Below are positions 27,757-36,599 of a stretch of 64,000 nucleotides of DNA, piece after piece. The stretch is from NCBI GenBank assembly GCA_963977125.1, contig CAXBNJ010000004.1, forward strand, positions 205,520 to 269,519, read 5' to 3'. This DNA comes from UBA2705 sp963977125. GTDB lineage: Bacteria; Pseudomonadota; Alphaproteobacteria; Micavibrionales; Micavibrionaceae. The notes below the pieces were generated by a model. The model did not search any database and had not been told where the DNA came from. It saw only the letters and a list, made by a program, of their open reading frames with translations. The translations under genes were made by a program, and so were the position numbers. How positions within the stretch are numbered: the stretch's first letter is position 1; every line of letters starts with the position of its first letter.

Positions 27757-29787
27757 ATGAGCGATCTATTTACACAAGAAAAAGAAGATGCGTCCAACGA
27801 ATATAGCGCATCATCCATTGAAGTTCTAGAAGGCCTTGAGCCTGTAAGGCGCCGCCCCGGCATGTATATTGGCGGCACGGATGAACGCGCTTTGCACCAT
27901 TTGGTTGGCGAAATCCTTGATAACTCTATGGATGAAGCGGTGGCTGGTCACGCCACACGTATTGAAATAACTCTGCTTGAAGATAACAGCGTTGTTATCA
28001 GCGATAATGGGCGCGGCATTCCCGTTGACCCTCACCCTAAATTCAAAGACCAATCCGCCCTCGAAGTCATTATGACCACATTGCACTCTGGTGGTAAATT
28101 CTCAGACAAAGCCTACCAAACCTCTGGCGGCTTGCATGGCGTTGGTATATCGGTCGTGAATGCTTTATCTGATTGGATGTGGGTCGAAGTTGCCCGTAAC
28201 AAAACCCTCTACAAACAAAGCTTCTCACGGGGGCTCGTCCAAAGCCCTCTCGAAGATCTCGGTCAAGTAAGCAACCGTCGCGGTACAACAATACGCTTTC
28301 ACCCTGACCCAGAAATATTTGGCGAATCAGCGCGGTTCAAACCTGGCTGGATGTTCAAAATGGCGCGTTCAAAAGCCTATTTATTTCGTGGCGTTGAAAT
28401 CCGTTGGAAGTGTGATGAAAGCCTTTTAGCTGAAGATTCCCCGACCCCGGCTGAAAAAGTCTTTAAGTTCCCTAACGGCCTTTTGGATTATCTTAACGCT
28501 GTCGTCGGCAAGAAAGAAACCGTAACGCCAGAACCTTTTCACGGCATAGCTGAATTTGGACACGTGCCGGGTAAAATTGAATTTGCGATGACATGGCCTG
28601 AATATGGCGAAGGCTTCTCACAGACTTACTGTAATACCGTACCAACACCACAAGGCGGCACACATGAATCAGGTATGCGCACCGCATTACTGCGTGGTAT
28701 TCGTGGCTATGGTGAAATGACAGGCAATAAAAAAGCCCTTTTGATTACAACAGAAGATATTTTAAACGGCGCAGCTATTGTGCTTTCAGCCTTTATTTCC
28801 GACCCACAATTTCAAGGCCAAACCAAAGAGAAACTGGTTTCCGCTGAAGCAAGTAAATTGGTCGATAACGCCTTGCGTGATTTATTTGATCACTGGCTAA
28901 CGGGCAATCCCGATGCAGCCAATAAACTTATGGCTTCCTTAATTGATAAAGCTGAAGAACGGCTACGTAAAAAAGACAGCAAAGCGCTAACGCGTAAATC
29001 AGCAACCCGCAAATTACGTTTACCGGGCAAGCTTTCTGATTGCTCTATCAATCACGCGGAAAACACTGAAATATTCATAGTCGAAGGTGATTCAGCGGGT
29101 GGTTCGGCCAAACAAGGCCGTGACCGTAAAACGCAAGCAATCCTACCTTTGCGTGGTAAAATCCTCAATGTGGCCAGCGCGACTAATGATAAAATTCGCA
29201 ATAACCTTGAGATACAAGACTTAATGCTCGCGCTTGGCACCTCAATGGGTAAAGAATTTAACCTTGATGATCTACGCTATGAACGCATCATCATCATGAC
29301 CGATGCGGATGTTGATGGCGCGCATATCGCCGCCCTGCTTGTGACCTTCTTTTACTTAAAAATGCGCCCAATGATCGAACATGGCCATTTATATCTTGCA
29401 TTACCTCCACTCTACAGGCTGGCTTCAGGTAATATTTCAGCCTATGCGCGCGATGATGAACATCGCGAAGAGCTTATGAACACGATCTTTAAAGGTAAAA
29501 AGAAAGTCGATGTCAGCCGCTTTAAAGGTTTGGGTGAAATGCCTGCGCGTCAGCTTAAAGAAACAACTATGAATCCAGATTCTCGCACTCTTTTGCGTGT
29601 CACTCTGCCTGATTTAGAAGCCAAGCTTGGTATTATCGACGAAGATGAAAATTCAGATGATATCGAGATCGTTGATAAATTTGCTGCGATCGACCAATTG
29701 GTTGATGAACTTATGGGCAAAAATCCAGATGCACGCTTTAGATTCATTCAAGATAATGCTGAATTTGCAGAGAATATTGATATCTAA
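27757..29787 (+). CDS. parE: DNA topoisomerase IV subunit B
   Basis: ParE is the ATPase subunit of topoisomerase IV, which decatenates daughter chromosomes. The 676-aa product has the GHKL ATPase motifs (EILDNSMDEAVAG, ISDNGRGIPVD, TSGGLHGVGISVVNALS), the TOPRIM motifs (FIVEGDSAGGSAKQGRDR, IIMTDADVDGAHI) and the C-terminal RFKGLGEMPARQLKETTM. Its length and the absence of the insert found in many GyrB proteins favour ParE over GyrB. The 155-base upstream region is shared with the YciA gene. Confidence 0.95.
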   Translation: MSDLFTQEKEDASNEYSASSIEVLEGLEPVRRRPGMYIGGTDERALHHLVGEILDNSMDEAVAGHATRIEITLLEDNSVVISDNGRGIPVDPHPKFKDQSALEVIMTTLHSGGKFSDKAYQTSGGLHGVGISVVNALSDWMWVEVARNKTLYKQSFSRGLVQSPLEDLGQVSNRRGTTIRFHPDPEIFGESARFKPGWMFKMARSKAYLFRGVEIRWKCDESLLAEDSPTPAEKVFKFPNGLLDYLNAVVGKKETVTPEPFHGIAEFGHVPGKIEFAMTWPEYGEGFSQTYCNTVPTPQGGTHESGMRTALLRGIRGYGEMTGNKKALLITTEDILNGAAIVLSAFISDPQFQGQTKEKLVSAEASKLVDNALRDLFDHWLTGNPDAANKLMASLIDKAEERLRKKDSKALTRKSATRKLRLPGKLSDCSINHAENTEIFIVEGDSAGGSAKQGRDRKTQAILPLRGKILNVASATNDKIRNNLEIQDLMLALGTSMGKEFNLDDLRYERIIIMTDADVDGAHIAALLVTFFYLKMRPMIEHGHLYLALPPLYRLASGNISAYARDDEHREELMNTIFKGKKKVDVSRFKGLGEMPARQLKETTMNPDSRTLLRVTLPDLEAKLGIIDEDENSDDIEIVDKFAAIDQLVDELMGKNPDARFRFIQDNAEFAENIDI

Positions 29788-29819
29788 ACATAATTATTAT
29801 TAGGGGTCAGAAGACACAA

Positions 29820-31622
29820 ATGAAACAGCTCGGACTTCTATTTGGCTTTATATTTATAATTATGGGCAGCGCTTATGTGTTTGCGCTGCCACCCCTCGTA
29901 CAAATCATTATCAAGGCCGAACTGGCTAAGAACAACATGAATATTGTCCAAATTGGCGATATCGATGTCGGGATGTCATCAATCACACTCAAAGACATTG
30001 AACTAACTCATAATGCGGTTGACCTATCGATTGAGACATTCACAATAAAAAAACAGCCCGTCATATTACTCATTACAAGAACAGCCGCCTCGATTGAAGT
30101 TTCAGGCTCATCAGTCTTTATTGATACAACGTCAGCCCCTTCACAGAGCAAAGCCCTTACCGCACTTCTGCAAGAACCACATAAATTCACAGATAAACTG
30201 CTCAATACGACTATTTTAAACCTCCATAAAATAGCGCCGACCATATCCATTAAAAACATAAAATTTGATATTTTTACCGATACTGGCCTAATCACCATTA
30301 AGGGCGATAGCTTTATTCAAGACAATGAGATCCTTGCCAATTTTGCCGCCGCGCAAAAGCAGCTTACTTTTAACGCAGAGATCAACGGAACAATAGGTAC
30401 TGGCCTGTCCCTTGAAGCAAAGATAGAGAATTTAAATTTAAACTTAGAGAAAATCAGCATAAAGCGTGGCAAAGCCAACGCCCAATATAAAACGCCTAAC
30501 AATAGACAATTAGGCCGCTTCGAAAGCATCCTTAATGCCGGACTGCTCAAAATAAACAATTTCCCACTCAATGCAGTAAAGGTCAAAACACAAGCCTTTA
30601 GCAATGAGCATAAAATATATCTAATCGCTCAGCACAGCGCTGAAAGCACCGATAAAATTGAATACTGGTATAATATCAACGAAAATCAGCACAGCTCATA
30701 TTTAGATGCTAAAAATTTAACGCCGACCGACAGCTTGAATTTTTATATTAAAAAAGGCAGTGAACTCCCTGATAAAAAAGAAAAAATACTCAGTAGGCTC
30801 TTTGCTCACCCGGCGGATATAACAGTCCAATACACACAGAATACTGATGCGGATACGTTTGACGTCTCGATCTATCCAAAGCAAAATGCACCTATTTTTA
30901 AAGCTAAAATAGTACAGAAAAATGGCAACACCTCCATTGGCATAGAACCGTATAACATGACAGATCAACAAGTCATGGCCATCGCCCCACACTTCCTTGA
31001 CGCTTATATTTATGAATTTAAGGGCGAGGCCTCTCTTTCTGGTTCCTTTGCTCTGCTCTTTGGTAGCAACGCCGTAAAGGCGGCCAACAACAATCAAGAG
31101 CCTTTATCCTTACGCCTTAAAGACGCGCACTTTAAAACCAAGAACCTATCTGCCAAAGATGTGAACGGTGCGGTCAAATTAATACAAGACCCGCGCGTTA
31201 CAAGCGTTATCACTTTCGGCGCGCTCCAAACAGAGGGCTTAACACTCAAAAATGGCCGCTTGAGCATCAGCCTTATAGATATTGGCGAACAACATTGTAA
31301 AATATGGGAGCTCAGATCTAACCTTGGCACGGGCAGTATTCTTCTTAAATACCTCCCTGTAAAAAACCATTACATATTGAGTGGCCGTCGCGTCAACGCC
31401 ACATCTATACCATATGGATTCTGGCCAATAACGCCGCAATTAAAAGGCCTTATTAACCTTAATGGTACGATTAAACCGCAGCACGATAAATTTTCTTTGA
31501 ATATTGACTATAATATAATCAGCACCGCGCAAAACGCAAAGCTCGACAAAGAGGCCATAGACAAAACACACTCCGCCTATAATTATTTGAAATATTTAGG
31601 TAGTACCCCAACACATGAATAA
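29820..31622 (+). CDS. YdbH/AsmA-like envelope protein
   Basis: The 600-aa product has one N-terminal membrane anchor (GLLFGFIFIIMGSAYVFALP) followed by a long beta-rich periplasmic region, as in AsmA-like lipid-transfer proteins. The identification as YdbH-like rests largely on the following gene, a YdbL/DUF1318 protein, which it overlaps by 8 bases. E. coli YdbH is longer (about 880 aa), so this form is shorter. The family is thought to bridge inner and outer membrane for phospholipid movement. No YnbE-like lipoprotein gene lies between the two. AGGGG precedes the ATG, 33 bases after parE. Confidence 0.5.
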   Translation: MKQLGLLFGFIFIIMGSAYVFALPPLVQIIIKAELAKNNMNIVQIGDIDVGMSSITLKDIELTHNAVDLSIETFTIKKQPVILLITRTAASIEVSGSSVFIDTTSAPSQSKALTALLQEPHKFTDKLLNTTILNLHKIAPTISIKNIKFDIFTDTGLITIKGDSFIQDNEILANFAAAQKQLTFNAEINGTIGTGLSLEAKIENLNLNLEKISIKRGKANAQYKTPNNRQLGRFESILNAGLLKINNFPLNAVKVKTQAFSNEHKIYLIAQHSAESTDKIEYWYNINENQHSSYLDAKNLTPTDSLNFYIKKGSELPDKKEKILSRLFAHPADITVQYTQNTDADTFDVSIYPKQNAPIFKAKIVQKNGNTSIGIEPYNMTDQQVMAIAPHFLDAYIYEFKGEASLSGSFALLFGSNAVKAANNNQEPLSLRLKDAHFKTKNLSAKDVNGAVKLIQDPRVTSVITFGALQTEGLTLKNGRLSISLIDIGEQHCKIWELRSNLGTGSILLKYLPVKNHYILSGRRVNATSIPYGFWPITPQLKGLINLNGTIKPQHDKFSLNIDYNIISTAQNAKLDKEAIDKTHSAYNYLKYLGSTPTHE

Positions 31623-32043
31623 AGCAAAGCAAGCACAAAATACTCCGCTAAAATTAGCGACATTAATCGGATTAATGACCCTAACCCCGTTTGCATGTGC
31701 GAGCATAGCCCCGGCCCATGCTCAGCAATCTCAATCAGCGCCGATAAACACACAGCCGCAGCAGCAATATGCCCCGCTGACCAAAGAAGCCGCCAAACAA
31801 TATGGCTTAATTGGTGAGCTGCCCAATGGCTTAGTCGGCGCGGTCGTGAAAACGCCCCACCCTCCAGAATTAACTGAACTGATTAACCATATTAATAAAG
31901 GGCGGATGATTGCTTACAAAGCCGCCGCACAGAAAAGCCATATGCCCTTAGGCTATGTTCAGCTTAAAGCTGGCGACCGCCTATTTCAAATGGTTGGCCC
32001 TGGGCATTATTACCACAAAGGTGGTAAGTGGCGCATGCGCTAA
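31615..32043 (+). CDS. YdbL-like DUF1318 periplasmic protein
   Basis: The 142-aa product has a signal peptide (LATLIGLMTLTPFACASIAP, then AHAQQ) and a Gln/Pro-rich linker. Its DUF1318 core reads KQYGLIGELPNGLVGAVV, LTELINHINKGRMIAYKAAA, then MPLGYVQLKAGDRL and a C-terminal GPGHYYHKGGKW. In E. coli ydbL is encoded with ydbH and ynbE and its product is thought to modulate the YdbH-YnbE bridge. The ATG overlaps the upstream stop (ATGAATAA), so translation is probably coupled. The cysteine in the signal region is not in a clear lipobox. Confidence 0.75.
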   Translation: MNKAKQAQNTPLKLATLIGLMTLTPFACASIAPAHAQQSQSAPINTQPQQQYAPLTKEAAKQYGLIGELPNGLVGAVVKTPHPPELTELINHINKGRMIAYKAAAQKSHMPLGYVQLKAGDRLFQMVGPGHYYHKGGKWRMR

Positions 32044-32104
32044 GCCCATCATGTCGGGCCAATCTATAGAAATAATTGATTTATTTATTTTGCTTGAGCT
32101 GCGT

Positions 32105-34012
32105 TTACTTATCGGTGAACCATAAGCCGTTTAAGCCAAAGTAATAATGCGCGATAAAGATATAGGTGACCCACAAAATCAAAATGAGTGGTACACCGGC
32201 CTTCATAAAATCACTAAAGCGATAATGCCCGGGCCCCATAACCAGTAAGTTGGTTTGATATCCAATGGGCGAGGCAAAAGAACAATTCGCAGCAAAAATG
32301 ACGGTAATGGCAAAAGTAATAGGATCAATCCCCATTTCAGTCGCCAGATTAAGCGCAATCGGCGTAAACAAGATCGCACAGGCATTATTCGTCAGAATAT
32401 TGGTGGTCAGCGCCACCAGTAAGAATAAGACCAGCGCCAAAGCCAGCGGGCTTTCAACGAAAGGTAATTCAAGGATTCTTTCCGCAATAAAATTTGCCCC
32501 ATTGGTTATTTTCAAAGACGCACCAAGCGCCAACATAGAGCCCACAAGCAAGAAGATCTTACGATCTACAGCACGCGTCGCTTGGCGTACATTTAAACAG
32601 CCTGTGGCAATCATCGCCACCGCACCTGAAATGGCCGCCACAGGAATGCTCATTACGCCGCTCGCCGCCATAGCAATCACAAATAAGAAGACCACAGCAG
32701 CCACTGGCGCTTTTTTAACTTTAGCTAAGTCCTGTTTTGACCCAGAAAGCACAATCATATCTTGATTATGACGCAAGTCTTCAATGGCTGTACCACTGCC
32801 GCAAACCAACAGAACATCGCCCGCTTCAAGGCGAATACGACCCAAACGACGACGAACAACCCGCGCGCGACGCTGAATACCCAGAATAATGGTCTTAAAT
32901 TGACGGTGAAAGCCGATTTGCTCTAAAGACATATCAATTAACCGCGAGCTTGGCGCGATCATCACTTCAGCCAATGTACGCGATTGTGCTTGCTCTTTTT
33001 CTTCAAGTTCGCGCGGTGAATCCTCACCTTCATCACCTTGATTAAACTTGGTCAACACATCCGATTCATCTGCTGATAATAAATAGCCTGGATGTTTAGA
33101 TAGAATTTGCGCCAAAGAATCACGCGTAGCAGCCACAATAAGAATATCATTGGCTTCTATTTCATAGCCTTCAAAAGGCGGCAAAATAAGCTGACCGGCG
33201 CGCTGAATAAGGCGTACGCTTAAATTCGGCAATTGTGGGAACTTGCCTTCTTCACATTGCATACCAACCAAAGTACTGGCTGGGTCAACGTCAAATTCGG
33301 CAATAAATTCTTTTTCATTACCGACGAAATCCTGTGTCATAGAGCGTCTATCTGGCATAATTTGCGGCAAAACAAAAACCACATAAACAAAACCAACGGC
33401 CGCCAACACCATGCCCGGAATAGTAAAGTCCCAAAAACCAAGAGGGTCATAGCCAAGCTCTTCCATGGCTGAAGACACAAGCAAGTTGGTTGATGAACCA
33501 ACCAACGTCATCATACCACCAAGAATAGCAGCATAACTAAGCGGGATCATTATCCGGCTTTCAGATATGCCTACTTGCGCCGTTAATACCTGAATTATAG
33601 GAATGGCTAAGATAACCAAAGGCGTATTGTTCATAAAAGCACTAATAGTCAATACAAATACGAGAATTGAGATAATGGAAACCCAAGCGAGAATAGGGTT
33701 TGACGTTTGAAATAAGCGCGATATAGGCCGCAATGCATCCGTTTGAATGACCGCCTGCCCCATAACGAGCAAAGCCAATACCGCGACAAGTGACGGATTC
33801 GCAAAGCCCGAAAGCAATGTCATTGAATCAAGCTGGTTACTGCCTTGTGCATCCAAAAGCGGGAAGAACTGACCAAATAATAATAAAGACGTTATGATTA
33901 ACCCACTGGTCACTTCCAAAGGCCATTTATCGCGCGCAAAAGCAACCACGGCAAAAAACGTCAAGCCGAGCGCAAACCACATATGAAAGCTAGGGTCTAA
34001 ATAAAATTCCAA
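32105..34012 (-). CDS. SLC13-family (DASS) anion transporter with TrkA-C domains
   Basis: This is a 635-aa inner-membrane permease of the divalent anion:Na+ symporter type. N-terminal TM helices include NNTPLVILAIPII and MMTLVGSSTNLLVSSAM (SNT-type motif). A cytoplasmic insert of two TrkA-C-like domains follows (about residues 220-300 and 330-410; LILPPFEGYEIEANDILIVA, IRLEAGDVLLVCGSG), then a second TM half with FTPIALNLATEMGI. Substrate is unpredictable (sulfate, dicarboxylate or other). The start is TTG 34012, preceded by a GAGGAGGGG site inside hairpins; the first ATG, ten codons on, is the alternative. Confidence 0.88.
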   Translation of the reverse strand: MEFYLDPSFHMWFALGLTFFAVVAFARDKWPLEVTSGLIITSLLLFGQFFPLLDAQGSNQLDSMTLLSGFANPSLVAVLALLVMGQAVIQTDALRPISRLFQTSNPILAWVSIISILVFVLTISAFMNNTPLVILAIPIIQVLTAQVGISESRIMIPLSYAAILGGMMTLVGSSTNLLVSSAMEELGYDPLGFWDFTIPGMVLAAVGFVYVVFVLPQIMPDRRSMTQDFVGNEKEFIAEFDVDPASTLVGMQCEEGKFPQLPNLSVRLIQRAGQLILPPFEGYEIEANDILIVAATRDSLAQILSKHPGYLLSADESDVLTKFNQGDEGEDSPRELEEKEQAQSRTLAEVMIAPSSRLIDMSLEQIGFHRQFKTIILGIQRRARVVRRRLGRIRLEAGDVLLVCGSGTAIEDLRHNQDMIVLSGSKQDLAKVKKAPVAAVVFLFVIAMAASGVMSIPVAAISGAVAMIATGCLNVRQATRAVDRKIFLLVGSMLALGASLKITNGANFIAERILELPFVESPLALALVLFLLVALTTNILTNNACAILFTPIALNLATEMGIDPITFAITVIFAANCSFASPIGYQTNLLVMGPGHYRFSDFMKAGVPLILILWVTYIFIAHYYFGLNGLWFTDK

Positions 34013-34013
34013 T

Positions 34014-34031
34014 AGGAGCCCCTCCTCGGGG
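34014..34031 (-). promoter_or_regulatory. Ribosome binding site inside alternative hairpins, DASS transporter leader
   Basis: On the minus strand CCCC-GAGGA-GGGG (34031-34019) and AGGAG-GGG-CTCCT (34026-34014) overlap, so the GAGGAGGGG ribosome binding site can be held in one hairpin loop or paired in the other. The TTG start follows at 34012. This could limit translation; it is inferred from sequence only. Confidence 0.4.
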
Positions 34032-34124
34032 TCTTTGTTTTCTCAATTATTTCACAAATTATTTTACAAGCGCTAATAACTAGCTGATTTTATAAGAATT
34101 AACAACTACAAAGCCACTTTATGC

Positions 34125-36380
34125 CTATTTCCTAGGCTCAATAAACTCACCGATATTCTTCAAACCAATACTCACAACGAATTCCGTTGAGCTATCACCT
34201 GAGGCGTCATCGGTCAAATTACGACGTAATGTTGATGTCAGGGATAAACATTGTCCCAAATAATCCAAACCAAAATCAGCATTACGCAACCCCTGCTCTT
34301 CGCCAAGATCATAACGCCCCGCTATACGAAAGCGCCATTCAGGTTTAAAATAATAAGCAAGGCTAGAGCTTAACTGCTCACGGCTGCCCCCATCATCACT
34401 GACATCACTCGCTTGAAAAGCCCGCGCATAGAAATAATCAGAAGAAAGGGTTAAATTATCCCAATTCGCCGAAGCTGAAACCTCATGACGCTCGGATGCA
34501 AGTGTTTCGCCATCTAGCTGGAAGCGATAATCAAGACTATAATCAGAGTTAAGGTCAATGCCTACAGATCCAACATAATCAGAATGCTGATCAGAAAGGC
34601 CGCTGCCCGAGGCAAATGGGTTATCATCTTCATCAAAGCGGTAACTTTGACCAATAAAAAATTCAGCATGCGAGCCTTCATAACCATAGACCCCTGCGCG
34701 AACACCATATGTCGCACGCATATCATCTTCCACACGATCAAGCCCTGGGAAACGGCTAGCTTCGAATAAATTAGAGGCATCAAGCTGCACATCTAAACTA
34801 TCTTCATTGGGAATATCGTCTTCGGAACTTTCATTAAGATCTGGCGCTAAAGTAACGCCGGCAATCGGCGCGACGACCACTTGAACTTTATCAAAGGCAC
34901 GAGAAACAGGAAATTCACTACGCCAATTCGCAACAGGGTAAAGGCGTGTTTCTGTTACATCATCATCGTTAACACCGACATCACGCGCATTATATAAATC
35001 ACCATGCACATAAGCTTCTAAGTCACTGACAAGGCCGTAGCCATTAATAAAGCGACGCTCCCAGCCCCCTTGTACGCTTAAGCGGTTTAAATCTTGGCCG
35101 TTACCTTCGCGGCGCAGTCCCAATAAAGACACGTCACCATCAAGGCGCCCACCGAGAAAGCCACCAGCCTTCTGAATAAAGCTTGCTGATAATTGAGGTA
35201 CAACATTGGGCTGATCAATATCTTCATCAATACGTAAATCTTGAAAAACAAGGGCGCGCGATACGGCATAATTACGCCCGTCAAAACGCTCTAAATAAAT
35301 TTCACTCTCAAGCGTATCTTCGCTATTTATATTATATTGGTTCAAATATTGATTATCACTGGCAAATTCAACATCAAAGCCTGCGCGCCATTTATCATCA
35401 ATATCCCAAAGGCCAAGGCCTTTTAAATGGCCGCGAATTTCATCATCAACTTCAATATCGTTACCCGCGGAGCGCTCTGTACGGCTAGAATCCGTTACGC
35501 TGCCTTGAAACGAAACGGCAGCATCGGCAAAACGCTTACGAAACTCGCCATACAAGACAGGCGCCTCTTGGGTATATGCCTCAAGGCCAATTGTCGCATC
35601 CATATCAGGGGCAATCCCCCAATAATAAGCATTTTTAAGCCCTGCGCCTAATTCACTGTCGAAAGATAAAGATGGCGCAAGAAAACCAGATTTCTGCGTT
35701 TCACTTCCATCAGGATGACTAAAATAAGGTGTGTAGAGAACCGGCACACCGAAAGCTTCAAACCATGCATTTTTATATGATACGGATTTACTGTCTTTAT
35801 TATGCTCAACATGCGCAGCATTAATTGACCATGCCGGCGCTTTTTCAGGCGTTTCAGCACATGGCTTACACGGCGTGTAGCGTGCTTTTGTCATTTGCGT
35901 TACGCGGCCATCAATACGCTTAGCATCTTCAGCCCAAAAATAATCACCTTGTATTAACTCCACACGGATCTTTTGTGCAAAGCCATCTTTAAATGAATTG
36001 CTCAAATCTAAATTATCCGCGAAGTAAACATTGCCCTCTTCATCCGTAAGAGCCACGTTTCCACGTGCAACGACTTTGTCATTGCGTAAATCATAGACAA
36101 TTTCATCAGCTCTAACAATGCGACCTGACTGTGCCAGTTCAACATTACCGCTCGCAATTATCTTTTGATTTTCATCATCATGCATTAAATTATCAGCGAC
36201 AAAATCAACAGGCGCTTTATCCCCTGTGGGGACGATAGCCTGCGCATCACTCGCCAAGCTTGGCGTAGCCGCATTATCAACGCCAACCATTTGCGCCAAT
36301 GCATTATGCGGCACAACAACACTCAAAATGGTTGATGCTAATAACGTGATAACAAGTGATTTAGAATTATATTGTGACAA
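34125..36380 (-). CDS. lptD: LPS-assembly outer membrane protein LptD
   Basis: LptD is the outer-membrane barrel that inserts lipopolysaccharide together with LptE. The 751-aa product has a signal peptide (LLASTILSVVVPHNALAQ), an OstA/LptA-like beta-jellyroll (DNLMHDDENQKIIASGNVEL, RADEIVYDLRNDKVVARGNV), the conserved CKPC cysteine pair near residue 172, and the barrel with GVPVLYTPYFSHPDGSE. The only usable start is TTG 36380. In many alphaproteobacteria lptD sits with surA, pdxA and ksgA; here it stands alone among unrelated genes. Confidence 0.95.
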   Translation of the reverse strand: MSQYNSKSLVITLLASTILSVVVPHNALAQMVGVDNAATPSLASDAQAIVPTGDKAPVDFVADNLMHDDENQKIIASGNVELAQSGRIVRADEIVYDLRNDKVVARGNVALTDEEGNVYFADNLDLSNSFKDGFAQKIRVELIQGDYFWAEDAKRIDGRVTQMTKARYTPCKPCAETPEKAPAWSINAAHVEHNKDSKSVSYKNAWFEAFGVPVLYTPYFSHPDGSETQKSGFLAPSLSFDSELGAGLKNAYYWGIAPDMDATIGLEAYTQEAPVLYGEFRKRFADAAVSFQGSVTDSSRTERSAGNDIEVDDEIRGHLKGLGLWDIDDKWRAGFDVEFASDNQYLNQYNINSEDTLESEIYLERFDGRNYAVSRALVFQDLRIDEDIDQPNVVPQLSASFIQKAGGFLGGRLDGDVSLLGLRREGNGQDLNRLSVQGGWERRFINGYGLVSDLEAYVHGDLYNARDVGVNDDDVTETRLYPVANWRSEFPVSRAFDKVQVVVAPIAGVTLAPDLNESSEDDIPNEDSLDVQLDASNLFEASRFPGLDRVEDDMRATYGVRAGVYGYEGSHAEFFIGQSYRFDEDDNPFASGSGLSDQHSDYVGSVGIDLNSDYSLDYRFQLDGETLASERHEVSASANWDNLTLSSDYFYARAFQASDVSDDGGSREQLSSSLAYYFKPEWRFRIAGRYDLGEEQGLRNADFGLDYLGQCLSLTSTLRRNLTDDASGDSSTEFVVSIGLKNIGEFIEPRK

Positions 36381-36498
36381 GATACTGCCTGAATTGATTA
36401 CACAAATTGATTAAACGCTGCGCTTATAATAATAGAATACGCCGATAGATGAAACATAAAAAACCCTTTTACCACCGATACAGCCTTAATTCTTATGA

Positions 36499-36538
36499 TA
36501 AAAAAGAATACCGCCAACCTAAACAGGCAAGCGGTATT
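36499..36538 (-). terminator. Rho-independent terminator of the RNA helicase gene
   Basis: On the minus strand AATACCGC (36538-36531) pairs with GCGGTATT (36514-36507), followed by CTTTTTTATC. It lies about 60 bases past the helicase stop and upstream of lptD, separating the two units. Confidence 0.85.
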
Positions 36539-36599
36539 AATAATTGATAGAATAAAGCCGCTCATTAAGCCCAATAAGGCGCCTGATTAGCAATGCGTA

